Assembly: GCF_006912135.1 (NCBI RefSeq)
Contig: NZ_VIRS01000015.1
Span: 124,001 to 188,000, forward strand
Origin: Cryptosporangium phraense
Lineage (GTDB): Bacteria; Actinomycetota; Actinomycetes; Mycobacteriales; Cryptosporangiaceae
Direction: 5' to 3'
Length of the DNA stretch: 64,000 nt
The notes under the pieces are model-generated. The model ran no database searches. It saw nothing but the letters and a program-made list of their open reading frames with translations, and was not told the DNA's origin. The translations under genes and the position numbers were made by a program. This document shows positions 55,195 through 62,827 of this stretch, piece after piece (the stretch's first letter is position 1; each line of letters opens with the position of its first letter).

Positions 55195-56526
55195 TCAGCG
55201 GTAGGCGTCCTCGAGCGTCACCTCGCGGACCGTCCGTAGCGTCGACCGGAGGGTGTCGAGGTCGGTCGAGGAGAGCGCGAGGCGCAGTGCCTGCGGCACC
55301 GGCGTCGCCACGGCGAACGGCTCGGCCGTGGTGACCGAGATGCGCTGCCGCGCGAGGGTGGCGGCCAGCCGATCGGCCCGGGCGTCCTCCGGCAACGGCA
55401 TCCAGACGAAATACGACGAGCCATGGCCGACGTACGGGAGCCCGGCGAACTCGGCCCGGACGATGGCCTGGCGCGCCCGGGCGTCGTCACGCTTGCGGGC
55501 CTCCAACTCGTCGACCGTGCCGTCCTCGAGCCAGCGGCAGGCGATCGCGGTGGTCAGCGCGGGCGTGTTCCAGGTGGTGAGGCGGATCGCGCGCTCGACG
55601 CCGGCGACCACCGACGGCGGCGCGACGACGAACCCGACCCGCAGCCCGGTCGCGACGCTCTTGGAGAGCCCGGAGACGTAGACCGTGCGCTCCGGCTCGA
55701 TCGCGGCCAGCGGCGGCGGCGGGTTCTCGACGAGGTACGCGTAGGAGGCGTCCTCGATCAGGAGCGCGTCGTGACGCCGGGCCAGGGCCGCGAGGTCGTG
55801 CCGCGTGGCCTCCGGGAGGACCCAGCCGAGCGGGTTGTGCAGCGTCGGCATCGTGTAGATCGCCTTGACCGGGCGGGCGACGCAGAGCCGTTCGAGCGCG
55901 TCGAGGTCGGGCCCGGCGCTGGTCGTGGCCACCGGGGCGAGCTCGAGGTGGAGCTGTTTCGCCAGCGCCCGGAAGCCGGAGTACGTCAGCGCGTCGGCCG
56001 CCACGACGTCGCCCGGGTTCAACGTCGCCATCAGCGTGGTGGCCAGCCCGTGCTGGGCGCCGCTGACGATCAGGACGCGCTCCGGGTCGGCGTCGAGACC
56101 GCGGCGACGGAGGTGCCGGGCGACCGCCTCGCGGTCGCGGGTGCGGCCGCGGTGGGGCTGATAGCGCAGGAGTCCCTCCAGGTCACCGGAGGTGGCCAGG
56201 TCGCGGAGCGCGGCCCGGAGGGTCTCGGTCTGGCCGGGCAGCGAGGGGTAGTTGAACGTGAGGTCGACCGCGTCCGCGGCGACCGTGTCCTGGTCGACGC
56301 CGTGGCCCGGCGGCAGCGCGAGGTCCCGGACGAACGTGCCCCGGCCCTGTTCGCGGCTGACCAGGCCGAGCGCGTCGAGCTCGGCGTAGACGCGGGTCGC
56401 GGTGACGATCGCGATGCCTTCGCCGGCGGCCAGCGCGCGGTGGGTGGGCAGCCGGGTGCCGGGCGCGAGGTCGCCCGAGCGGATCCGGGCCACGAACGCG
56501 TCGACGATCCGCTTGTAGCGCTGCAC
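55195..56526 (-). CDS. MocR-type regulator (GntR HTH plus aminotransferase fold)
   Basis: 443 residues from GTG 56526. Residues 1-70 form a GntR winged helix (IVDAFVARIRSGDLAPGTRL, PTHRALAAGEGIAIVTATRV). The rest is a fold-type I aminotransferase with the PLP lysine K289 (SGLSKSVATGLRVGF), D259, N231 and R296 in place. MocR proteins such as PdxR and GabR sense PLP or its adducts. It diverges from a DJ-1 gene and probably controls it. Confidence 0.92.
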   Translation of the reverse strand: MQRYKRIVDAFVARIRSGDLAPGTRLPTHRALAAGEGIAIVTATRVYAELDALGLVSREQGRGTFVRDLALPPGHGVDQDTVAADAVDLTFNYPSLPGQTETLRAALRDLATSGDLEGLLRYQPHRGRTRDREAVARHLRRRGLDADPERVLIVSGAQHGLATTLMATLNPGDVVAADALTYSGFRALAKQLHLELAPVATTSAGPDLDALERLCVARPVKAIYTMPTLHNPLGWVLPEATRHDLAALARRHDALLIEDASYAYLVENPPPPLAAIEPERTVYVSGLSKSVATGLRVGFVVAPPSVVAGVERAIRLTTWNTPALTTAIACRWLEDGTVDELEARKRDDARARQAIVRAEFAGLPYVGHGSSYFVWMPLPEDARADRLAATLARQRISVTTAEPFAVATPVPQALRLALSSTDLDTLRSTLRTVREVTLEDAYR

Positions 56527-56589
56527 GAGCGGAATTGTAGGCAGGACAATTATTCGACTGTCCTGCCTAGGCCCCCTACCGTCCGGCCC
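56527..56589. promoter_or_regulatory. MocR operator and divergent leaderless promoters
   Basis: A perfect inverted repeat TAGGCAGGACA (56538-56548) / TGTCCTGCCTA (56559-56569) with a ten-base AT-rich spacer. Minus-strand TACAAT (56539-56534) lies seven bases before the MocR GTG and touches the left arm. Plus-strand TACCGT (56577-56582) lies seven bases before the DJ-1 ATG. MocR binding would control both genes. Confidence 0.7.
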
Positions 56590-57219
56590 ATGCACATCGC
56601 GATCCTGACGTTCGAGGGCTACAACGAGCTGGACTCCCTGATCGCACTCGGGGTGCTGAACCGGGTGCCCGGGCTGCGGGTGACGATCGCGTCGCCCGCG
56701 CCGCGGGTGCGGTCGATGAACGGCGTCGTGATCGAGTCGATGGCGACGCTCGAGGACGCCTGCGCCGCCGACGCGGTGATCGTCGGCAGCGGCGTCGCCA
56801 CCCGCGAGGTCGTCGAGGACCCGTCGATCATGACGACGCTGCGCGGGCTCGACCCGTCCCGGCAGCTGCTGGCCGGGCAGTGTTCGGGCGCGCTCGTGCT
56901 GGCCCGGCTCGGCCTGCTCGACGGCGTCCCGGCCTGCACCGATCTGACGACGAAGCCGTGGGTGGTGGCGGCCGGGATCTCGGTGCTGGATCAGCCGTTC
57001 TTCGCCCGGGGGAACGTGGCGACGGCCGGGGGCTGTCTGGCGTCGCACTACCTGGCCGGGTGGGCGTTGGCCCGGCTCGTCGGGCGCGAAGCGGCCGAGT
57101 CGGCGCTGCACTACGTCGCCCCGGTCGGCGAGAAGGAAGAGTACGTCTCGCGGGCCTGGGCGAACATCGACCCGTACCTGGTTACGGGGTTTCCGCAACT
57201 GGCTTCCTCCCAGCCGTGA
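56590..57219 (+). CDS. DJ-1/PfpI-family protein
   Basis: 209 residues. Flavodoxin-like fold with the nucleophile elbow AGQCSGALVLARLG (C98) and the acidic partner in LTFEGYNELDSLIALGVLNR. The ACTDLTTKPWVVAAGISVLD region and ATAGGCLASHYLAGW follow the isonitrile hydratase-like branch. It may be a glyoxalase-like or deglycase-type enzyme, or hydrate a nitrile. A MocR regulator in front suggests a link to pyridoxal or an amine. Confidence 0.88.
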   Translation: MHIAILTFEGYNELDSLIALGVLNRVPGLRVTIASPAPRVRSMNGVVIESMATLEDACAADAVIVGSGVATREVVEDPSIMTTLRGLDPSRQLLAGQCSGALVLARLGLLDGVPACTDLTTKPWVVAAGISVLDQPFFARGNVATAGGCLASHYLAGWALARLVGREAAESALHYVAPVGEKEEYVSRAWANIDPYLVTGFPQLASSQP

Positions 57220-57220
57220 G

Positions 57221-58366
57221 GTGCCTGATACTCCCCCGGTGACGATTCGACCGGTGGCGCTGTTGGCGCTGTTGGTAGTGGTGGTGCTGGCCGAGGTGCG
57301 GTTCCTCTCGGTGGCGTCGCCGAGCGGGGTGTTCGTCCTCGGTCTGCTGGTCGCGATGCTGGCGTCGGGGCTGGTGAGCCTGGCCGCGTGGGCCGGTGCG
57401 GGTGGCGCGGTCGTCGGGCTGTGCATCGGGGCCGGGCGACCGGTGTGGTTCCGCCGGTCGGCGTCGGGGTTCTACGTGCAGGTGAACGCGGTGCCGCTGG
57501 CAATCAGCCCCCTGAGCTTCGGGGCGCGTCTTGGGCGGTCGCCGCGGGCGCCGTTCGTGGCGCTGCTGGCCTGCTGGGCTGCGCTCGGCGTCGTCAGCCT
57601 GGGGGTTCTCGCGACGACCCGGAGTGAGTTCGCGTTCGGCGTCGCGGCCGGGACGCTCGTCGTGGGCGTCGTCGCCTGGAGCAGCCGGCGGCCGAGCGCG
57701 GCGCTGCCGGCCGCGCGCTCGGAGCGGGAGGCGCGGGCCCGGGCCCGGCTGACGCCGGTGTTCCTCGCCTCGGCCCGCAGCGACTACGCGGCGGTGCTGG
57801 AGCTGACCGCGGACGCCCCGCCGGTGCCGCGGGACTGGACCGACGCGATGCTTACGATCCAGCGCGCCGCCGCGCTCTCCGAGCTCTCCCGCCCGACGGA
57901 GGCGGTCCGCCTCCTCCGGATCGCTGTCGACGGGGCGGGTGCGCTCCGGGCGGGAGCCGACGGGCCGCGGGCGCTCGGGGGGCTGGCGCCGTTGCTGCCC
58001 GGGGCGCTGGCCACCGCGCTGTTCTTCGCTCTGCTCCGGGGCGAGGTGCCGGCCGAGCACGTCGCCTCGGTCGTCGCCGAGATCCGGAACTCCGCGCGCC
58101 TCCGTCCGCCGAGCCCGCTGATGCGTCTGATCCTCGACGCCCAGGCGGCCTACGTCGACGGCCACTACCCGCGCGCGATCACGGCCGCGGTCCGAGCCGC
58201 CCGCCACAGCCCACCCGGCGAACGCGCCAACGCCTACGCGCTGGCCGCGCTCTCCTGCGCCCGCTCCGGCGATGCGGACGGCTCCCGTCACTACCTGGAC
58301 CTCGCCGTCCGCGACAACCCGGACGCGCCGCTGCTCCTACCGGCCTCAGCCGGTGTCAACGGCTGA
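57221..58366 (+). CDS. Membrane protein with TPR-like C-terminal domain, unknown
   Basis: 381 residues from GTG 57221, directly after the DJ-1 stop. Four to five membrane helices (LLALLVVVVLAEVRFLSV, FVLGLLVAMLASGLVSLAAW, PFVALLACWAALGVVSLGVL, AFGVAAGTLVVGVVAW), with a beta loop GFYVQVNAVPLAISPLSFGA between helices two and three. The C-terminal 200 residues are paired helices resembling TPR repeats (LTIQRAAALSELSRPTEAVR, YVDGHYPRAITAAVRAARHS). Unknown role; a site-2-protease-like M50 origin for the N-terminal part is possible, but the HExxH motif is absent. Confidence 0.65.
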   Translation: MPDTPPVTIRPVALLALLVVVVLAEVRFLSVASPSGVFVLGLLVAMLASGLVSLAAWAGAGGAVVGLCIGAGRPVWFRRSASGFYVQVNAVPLAISPLSFGARLGRSPRAPFVALLACWAALGVVSLGVLATTRSEFAFGVAAGTLVVGVVAWSSRRPSAALPAARSEREARARARLTPVFLASARSDYAAVLELTADAPPVPRDWTDAMLTIQRAAALSELSRPTEAVRLLRIAVDGAGALRAGADGPRALGGLAPLLPGALATALFFALLRGEVPAEHVASVVAEIRNSARLRPPSPLMRLILDAQAAYVDGHYPRAITAAVRAARHSPPGERANAYALAALSCARSGDADGSRHYLDLAVRDNPDAPLLLPASAGVNG

Positions 58367-58372
58367 TCGACC

Positions 58373-59041
58373 ATGCCACCTGAGACCCTCTACCACCGTC
58401 TGGTCGGCTGGCACGCGCCCGCGCTGCGCCGGGCCGTGCTCGCGGTCCTCGTCGGCGTGGCCGCCGCCGGGATCCTGATCCCGTTCGCCCGGTGGCAGCT
58501 GGCCGCGGTGACCGGCTGGGACGCCGCCGCGCTCACCTACCTGGCCACGATCTGGCCGATCATCCTCCGGGCCGACAGCACCCGCGCCGAGATGCTGGCC
58601 CGCCGCGAGGACGAGCGACGCGGAGCGGCGGCCGTGCTCCTGGTCGGGGCCAGCGTCGGCAGCCTGTTCGGGGCCGCGTTCGCGCTCGGCGCCGCCGGGG
58701 GCCAGCACGGCGCGACACGGGCCCTGCTGACCGGCGCGGCCGTCCTCACGGTCGCGCTGTCGTGGCTGGTCATCAACACGGTCTACACGACCCGCTACGC
58801 CGACCTCGAGTATCGGAACCCGAAGGGCGGGATCGAGTTCGGCGACGACGACGAGAAGCCCGACTTCCGCGACTTCGCCTACGTCGCGTTCACGATCGGC
58901 ATGTGTTACCAGGTCTCCGACACGACGCTGCGCAGCCGCACGATCCGTCGGACCGCGCTCACCCACGCGCTGCTCTCGTACCTGTTCGGCGCGGTCATCG
59001 TCGGCGGCTCGGTCAATCTGATCGCCGGCCTGCTGAACTGA
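58373..59041 (+). CDS. DUF1345 membrane protein
   Basis: 222 residues with five or six membrane helices. The family marks are LPFARWQLAAVTGWDAAALT-like (IPFARWQLAAVTGWDAAALT), YLATIWPIILRADSTRAEML, NTVYTTRYADLEY, and FRDFAYVAFTIGMCYQVSDT near the end. DUF1345 proteins are bacterial membrane proteins of unknown job. It starts seven bases after the previous stop. Confidence 0.88.
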   Translation: MPPETLYHRLVGWHAPALRRAVLAVLVGVAAAGILIPFARWQLAAVTGWDAAALTYLATIWPIILRADSTRAEMLARREDERRGAAAVLLVGASVGSLFGAAFALGAAGGQHGATRALLTGAAVLTVALSWLVINTVYTTRYADLEYRNPKGGIEFGDDDEKPDFRDFAYVAFTIGMCYQVSDTTLRSRTIRRTALTHALLSYLFGAVIVGGSVNLIAGLLN

Positions 59042-59043
59042 GA

Positions 59044-59069
59044 ACGGGCGACCCTCCCGGGCCGCCCGT
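59044..59069. terminator. Weak terminator hairpin
   Basis: ACGGGCG (59044-59050) and CGCCCGT (59063-59069) pair around a 12-base loop between the convergent DUF1345 and peptidoglycan-binding genes. Confidence 0.4.
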
Positions 59070-59106
59070 GGTCACCCGCACGCCTCCGCTCGGCGGGTGG
59101 CCGGTC

Positions 59107-59481
59107 TCAGAACGCCCGCAGGTAGGCCCAGGTCTGCTCGCCGACGATGCCGTCGACCTTGATGTGCTGCCCCGAGTCGTAGATCGACTGCTGGAAGTCG
59201 TGCGCGGCCTTCTTCGAGTTCGGGCCGAGCACCCCGTCGATCGTTCCCGGGTTGTAGCCCAGCCGCTTGAGCAGGCACTGGGCCTCGATGCCGGACGACG
59301 ACACCCCGGTCGACGACGGGGTCACCGAGTAGCCGGAGTAGTACCCGGCGAAGTGGTCGCCGCCCGACACCGAGTAGTGGCAGGTGTACGCGGCCGAGGC
59401 GGCCGACGCGGGCAGCACCGCTAACCCGCCTCCGAGCGCCAGGGCGGCGGCCGCCAGGACGATGCGTGGTTTGAGGTTCAA
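59107..59481 (-). CDS. Secreted peptidoglycan-binding (PG_binding_1) protein
   Basis: 124 residues from TTG 59481, with AAAGGAG eight bases upstream. Sec signal peptide (about 1-30, VLAAAALALGGGLAVLPASA) and one PG_binding_1 domain: GIEAQCLLKRLGYNPGTIDG, VLGPNSKKAAHDFQQSIY, VDGIVGEQTWAYLR. Two Cys (YTCHYS, EAQCLL) may pair. It would bind cell-wall glycan outside the cell; no catalytic domain. Confidence 0.9.
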   Translation of the reverse strand: MNLKPRIVLAAAALALGGGLAVLPASAASAAYTCHYSVSGGDHFAGYYSGYSVTPSSTGVSSSGIEAQCLLKRLGYNPGTIDGVLGPNSKKAAHDFQQSIYDSGQHIKVDGIVGEQTWAYLRAF

Positions 59482-59574
59482 AAGAGCTCCTTTCCTGGAT
59501 ATTCCACTCAGGACTCTAGCGAGTACGCTCGGGCCGACGGGTGTTCTCGAGGTTCTGACCGGCCGACGCCGGGA

Positions 59575-59967
59575 TCAGCGGGCGTCGAGGCGGGCGACTC
59601 GGCGGGGGCCGGCGGTCCGGCGGTAGCTGGCGTCGACGAGTTCGGCCAGTTCGTCCCAGTCGGTGTCGTCGTCGAGGTCGATGCCCAGCCAGCCGGACGG
59701 GCCCAGGTAGGCCGGGACGTAACAGCGCGCATCGCCCGCCAGCGCGGTGCGCTCCTCGTCGTCGAGCAGGACGAGGAGCGAGCGCTCGTGCCGGTGGTAG
59801 CGGCCGTCGATCTTGATCGAGCCGCCGAAGTACGCGAACACCTTGGTCGTGTAGAAGGCCGGGATGCCGTGGGAGATCTTCTCGGCCGCGTCCGGGAAGG
59901 CGAGCGCGATCTCGCGCACCCGGCGCAGCACCGGATCGGCGTCGTCGACGTTGCGCGGGTGCGTCAC
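59575..59967 (-). CDS. MmcQ/YjbR-family protein
   Basis: 130 residues from GTG 59967. Typical sequence: VREIALAFPDAAEKISHGIP, AFYTTKVFAYFGGS, LVLLDDEERTALAGD, YVPAYLGPSGWLGIDLDDDT and DWDELAELVDASYRRTAGPR. The fold is CyaY-like; the function is unknown, although DNA binding has been suggested. Leaderless promoter: TAGGGT six bases before the GTG. Confidence 0.9.
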   Translation of the reverse strand: MTHPRNVDDADPVLRRVREIALAFPDAAEKISHGIPAFYTTKVFAYFGGSIKIDGRYHRHERSLLVLLDDEERTALAGDARCYVPAYLGPSGWLGIDLDDDTDWDELAELVDASYRRTAGPRRVARLDAR

Positions 59968-60056
59968 ACCCCGACCCTACGGTCTACTTCTTACGAGAGT
60001 CTGGCGTCCCGGTGCCGACCGGCCGGGGCCGGGCACTTCCTCCCTAGCGTGTCGGT
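59968..60056. promoter_or_regulatory. Divergent leaderless promoters (YjbR, epimerase)
   Basis: Minus-strand TAGGGT (59979-59974) is six bases from the YjbR GTG; plus-strand TAGCGT (60045-60050) is six bases from the epimerase ATG. Confidence 0.5.
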
Positions 60057-61109
60057 ATGCGAATCCTCGTCACCGGCGGTGCGGGCTTCATCGGGTCGTG
60101 CGTGGCCGACACCCTGATCGGGGCCGGGCACGACGTCCGGATCCTCGACGTCCTGCTCCCCGCGGCCCATCCGGCCTACCCGTCCGGCCGGCCCGGCTAC
60201 TCGGCCGACCTGGACCTGCGGGTCGCCGACGTCCGGGACCGGTCGGCCGTGGCCACCGCGCTCTCCGGCGTCGAGGCGGTCGTCCACCAGGCCGCGATGG
60301 TCGGCCTCGGCACCGGGGCGACCGACCTGCCCGACTACGTCGGGATCAACGACCTCGGCACCGCCGTGCTGCTCGAGGCGATGGCCGACGCCGGGGTGGG
60401 CCGGCTGGTGGTGGCCGGCTCGATGGTCGTCTACGGCGAGGGTCGGTACCTCTGCCGACGGCACGGGGCGGTCCGGCCGGGCCCGCGCGAGGAGGCCGAC
60501 CTGGCCGCCGGGGTCTTCGAGCCGCGCTGCCCGCACTGCGCCGCGCTGCTCACGCCCGGAGCGGTCGAGGAGGACGCACCCCTGGACCCGCGGAACGTGT
60601 ACGCCGCGACCAAGGTCGCCCAGGAGCATCTCGCCTCGGCCTGGGCCCGGATGACCGGCGGCGCCGCGATCGCGCTCCGCTACCACAACGTCTACGGGCC
60701 GCGGATGCCCCGCGACACCCCGTACGCCGGGGTCGCGTCGCTGTTCCGGTCGGCGCTGGAGCGCGGGATCGCCCCCCGGGTGTTCGAGGACGGCGGCCAG
60801 CGACGCGACTTCGTGCACGTCGCCGACGTCGCCGAGGCCAACCGGGCCGCGCTGGCGGCGACCGACCGGCCGGGGTTCCGGGCCTACAACGTCGCCTCGG
60901 GCCAGGTGCACACGGTCGGGGAGATGGCCCGGGCACTGGCCGACGCGCTCGGCGGGCCGGAACCGGTCGTGACCGGCGAGTACCGGCTCGGGGACGTCCG
61001 GCACGTCACCGCGTCGCCCGACCGGGCCGCGGCCGAGCTGGGGTTCCGGGCCCGATGGGACTTCGAGGCCGGGATGAAGGAGTTCGCGGCCGCGCCGCTG
61101 CGCGGCTGA
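60057..61109 (+). CDS. NAD-dependent sugar epimerase/dehydratase with zinc-ribbon insert
   Basis: 350 residues, extended SDR. NAD motif TGGAGFIGS (7-15), catalytic Y182 and K186 (VYAATK), and the usual YHNVYGPRMPRDTPYAGVAS. Between strands there is an insert with C133, H136, C158 and C161 (YLCRRHG ... RCPHC), likely a zinc site, flanked by the acidic EEADLAAG. It is a nucleotide-sugar enzyme; the exact sugar is unknown. The end overlaps nothing; the kinase gene begins four bases on, in opposite direction. Confidence 0.9.
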   Translation: MRILVTGGAGFIGSCVADTLIGAGHDVRILDVLLPAAHPAYPSGRPGYSADLDLRVADVRDRSAVATALSGVEAVVHQAAMVGLGTGATDLPDYVGINDLGTAVLLEAMADAGVGRLVVAGSMVVYGEGRYLCRRHGAVRPGPREEADLAAGVFEPRCPHCAALLTPGAVEEDAPLDPRNVYAATKVAQEHLASAWARMTGGAAIALRYHNVYGPRMPRDTPYAGVASLFRSALERGIAPRVFEDGGQRRDFVHVADVAEANRAALAATDRPGFRAYNVASGQVHTVGEMARALADALGGPEPVVTGEYRLGDVRHVTASPDRAAAELGFRARWDFEAGMKEFAAAPLRG

Positions 61110-61112
61110 GTC

Positions 61113-62132
61113 TCAGGGCACCGGCAGACGGACCGTGAACCGGCACCCGGCGTCGATGTTCGCGACCGCGATCTGGCCCTGGTGAGCTTCGACCAGCCCG
61201 CGCGCGATCGCCAGCCCGAGCCCGCCCCTCGCCTCGCCACCCCGGGCGGGCCCGGGGGTGCGGGCGGCCTCGCCGCGGAACGCCTCGTCGAAGACCCGGG
61301 GCAGGTCGGCCTCGGGGATCCCGCCGCACGCGTCGGACACCGCGACCCACCCGCCGTCGGGGTCGACGTCCCCGGTCACCGTCACCACGCCGTCGCTCGG
61401 GGTGTGCCGGATCGCGTTCAGCAGCAGGTTGCTGAACACCCGGCCGAGTTCGGGCTCGCTGGCCCGGACGGTCGCGTACCGCGCCTGCTCGGCAACCAGC
61501 CGGACACCCTTGGCCCGGGCCAGCGGCGCCGCCGTCGCGACCGCGTCCGAGACGACGTCGGCCAGCGAGACGTCGGCGAGCGTGAGGCGCAGCGCCCCGG
61601 CGTTGATCCGGGAGAGCTCGAACAGGTCGTCGACCAGCTCCGACATCCGGTAGGTCTCCCGGCGGATCCGCCGGTGGTAGTCGGCGACCGTCGCCGGATC
61701 GGCGACGACGCCGTCCTCCAACGCCTCGGCCATCGCCCGGAGCCCGGCCAGCGGCGTGCGCAGGTCGTGGCTGACCCAGGCGACGATCTCGCGCCGCCGC
61801 GACTCGGCCTCGCGCTCCCGCGCGCGGGCCTCGTCGGCCCAGATGCTCTGCCGGGTCAGCCGTCGTCCGGCCCACCAGGCCACGGCCAGGCTGACGACGC
61901 CGGAGACGCCGATGACGACGAACAGGATCACCATGTCGTGCGAGCTGATGAACATCGCCCGGGCCGACACCACGACCCCGGCGACGATCGCGACGACGGT
62001 CGTGACCAGCAGCGCGCTCAGGTGCGCGGTGACCGAGCGCCCGCGCATCGACCGCAGCACGACGACGCCGGCCAGGCCGACGGCCAGCGAGCAGCCCAGC
62101 GCGACCAGCCCGATCAGCACGAGGTCGGGCAT
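61113..62132 (-). CDS. Sensor histidine kinase
   Basis: 339 residues. Two membrane helices (LVLIGLVALGCSLAVGLAGV, VILFVVIGVSGVVSLAVAWW plus a short third between) and no large outside domain, then HisKA with IVAWVSHDLRTPLAGLRAMA (phospho-His in SHDLR), N box FSNLLLNAIRHTPSDGVVTV, G1 WVAVSDACGGIP and G2 RGGLGLAIARGL. It works with the response regulator whose stop overlaps its ATG by one base (TGATG). Confidence 0.93.
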   Translation of the reverse strand: MPDLVLIGLVALGCSLAVGLAGVVVLRSMRGRSVTAHLSALLVTTVVAIVAGVVVSARAMFISSHDMVILFVVIGVSGVVSLAVAWWAGRRLTRQSIWADEARAREREAESRRREIVAWVSHDLRTPLAGLRAMAEALEDGVVADPATVADYHRRIRRETYRMSELVDDLFELSRINAGALRLTLADVSLADVVSDAVATAAPLARAKGVRLVAEQARYATVRASEPELGRVFSNLLLNAIRHTPSDGVVTVTGDVDPDGGWVAVSDACGGIPEADLPRVFDEAFRGEAARTPGPARGGEARGGLGLAIARGLVEAHQGQIAVANIDAGCRFTVRLPVP

Positions 62133-62827
62133 CAGCGGTCCCCTCCCGATCGGTAGGCCGGGTCGAAGCGGTAGCCGACGCCCCAGACGGTCGCGATGCG
62201 CACCGGCTTGGTCGGGTCGGGCTCGATCTTCTCGCGCAGGCGCCGGACGTGGACGGTCACCGTGCTCTGGTCGCCGAACGACCAGCCCCAGACCTGGGCC
62301 AGCAGCTCGCCCCGGTCGAACGCCCGGCCGGGGTTGCGCAGGAAGTGCACGAGCAGGTCGAACTCGCGCACGGTCGTCGACAGCGCGGTGCCGGCCCGGG
62401 TCAGCGTGCGCGCGACCGTGTCGACCCGGAGGTCCCCGTCCACGTAGATGTCGCCGTCCGGCTCGGGCGGCCGGGTGCGGCGCAGGATCGACTGGACCCG
62501 CAGCACCAGCTCGCGGGGAGAGAACGGCTTCGTCACGTAGTCGTCGGCGCCCAGTTCGAGGCCGACCACGCGATCGGTCTCCTCGCCGAGCGCGGTCAGC
62601 ATCACGACCGGCACGTCGGACCGGGAGCGCAGCTTGCGGCAGACGTCCAGGCCGGACATGCCCGGGAGCATGAGGTCGAGGACGACCAGCGACGGCCGGT
62701 GCCGGTCGGCCGCCTCCAGGGCGGCCGGTCCGTCCGCGGCCAGCACGACCGCGAGACCGGCCCGCTCCAGGTAGCGACGGACGACGTCGCTGACGGTCGG
62801 GTCGTCGTCGACGACGAGGACGGTCAC
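62132..62827 (-). CDS. OmpR-type response regulator
   Basis: 231 residues from GTG 62827, overlapping the glycosyltransferase stop as GTGA (a GTG one codon earlier is also possible). Receiver: VDDDP at 6-10, phospho-acceptor D51 (VVLDLMLPGMSG), K in DDYVTKPFSPREL. Winged helix: LSTTVREFDLLVHFLRNPGR, FGDQSTVTVHVRRLREKIEP, VWGVGYRFDP. Cognate kinase downstream. Confidence 0.94.
   Translation of the reverse strand: MTVLVVDDDPTVSDVVRRYLERAGLAVVLAADGPAALEAADRHRPSLVVLDLMLPGMSGLDVCRKLRSRSDVPVVMLTALGEETDRVVGLELGADDYVTKPFSPRELVLRVQSILRRTRPPEPDGDIYVDGDLRVDTVARTLTRAGTALSTTVREFDLLVHFLRNPGRAFDRGELLAQVWGWSFGDQSTVTVHVRRLREKIEPDPTKPVRIATVWGVGYRFDPAYRSGGDR

Noticed and set aside
59044-59069. Strong terminator downstream of DUF1345
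   Set aside because: Kept only as weak: the stem is seven pairs with a long loop, far less stable than the 16-bp hairpins at 13227 and 25578.
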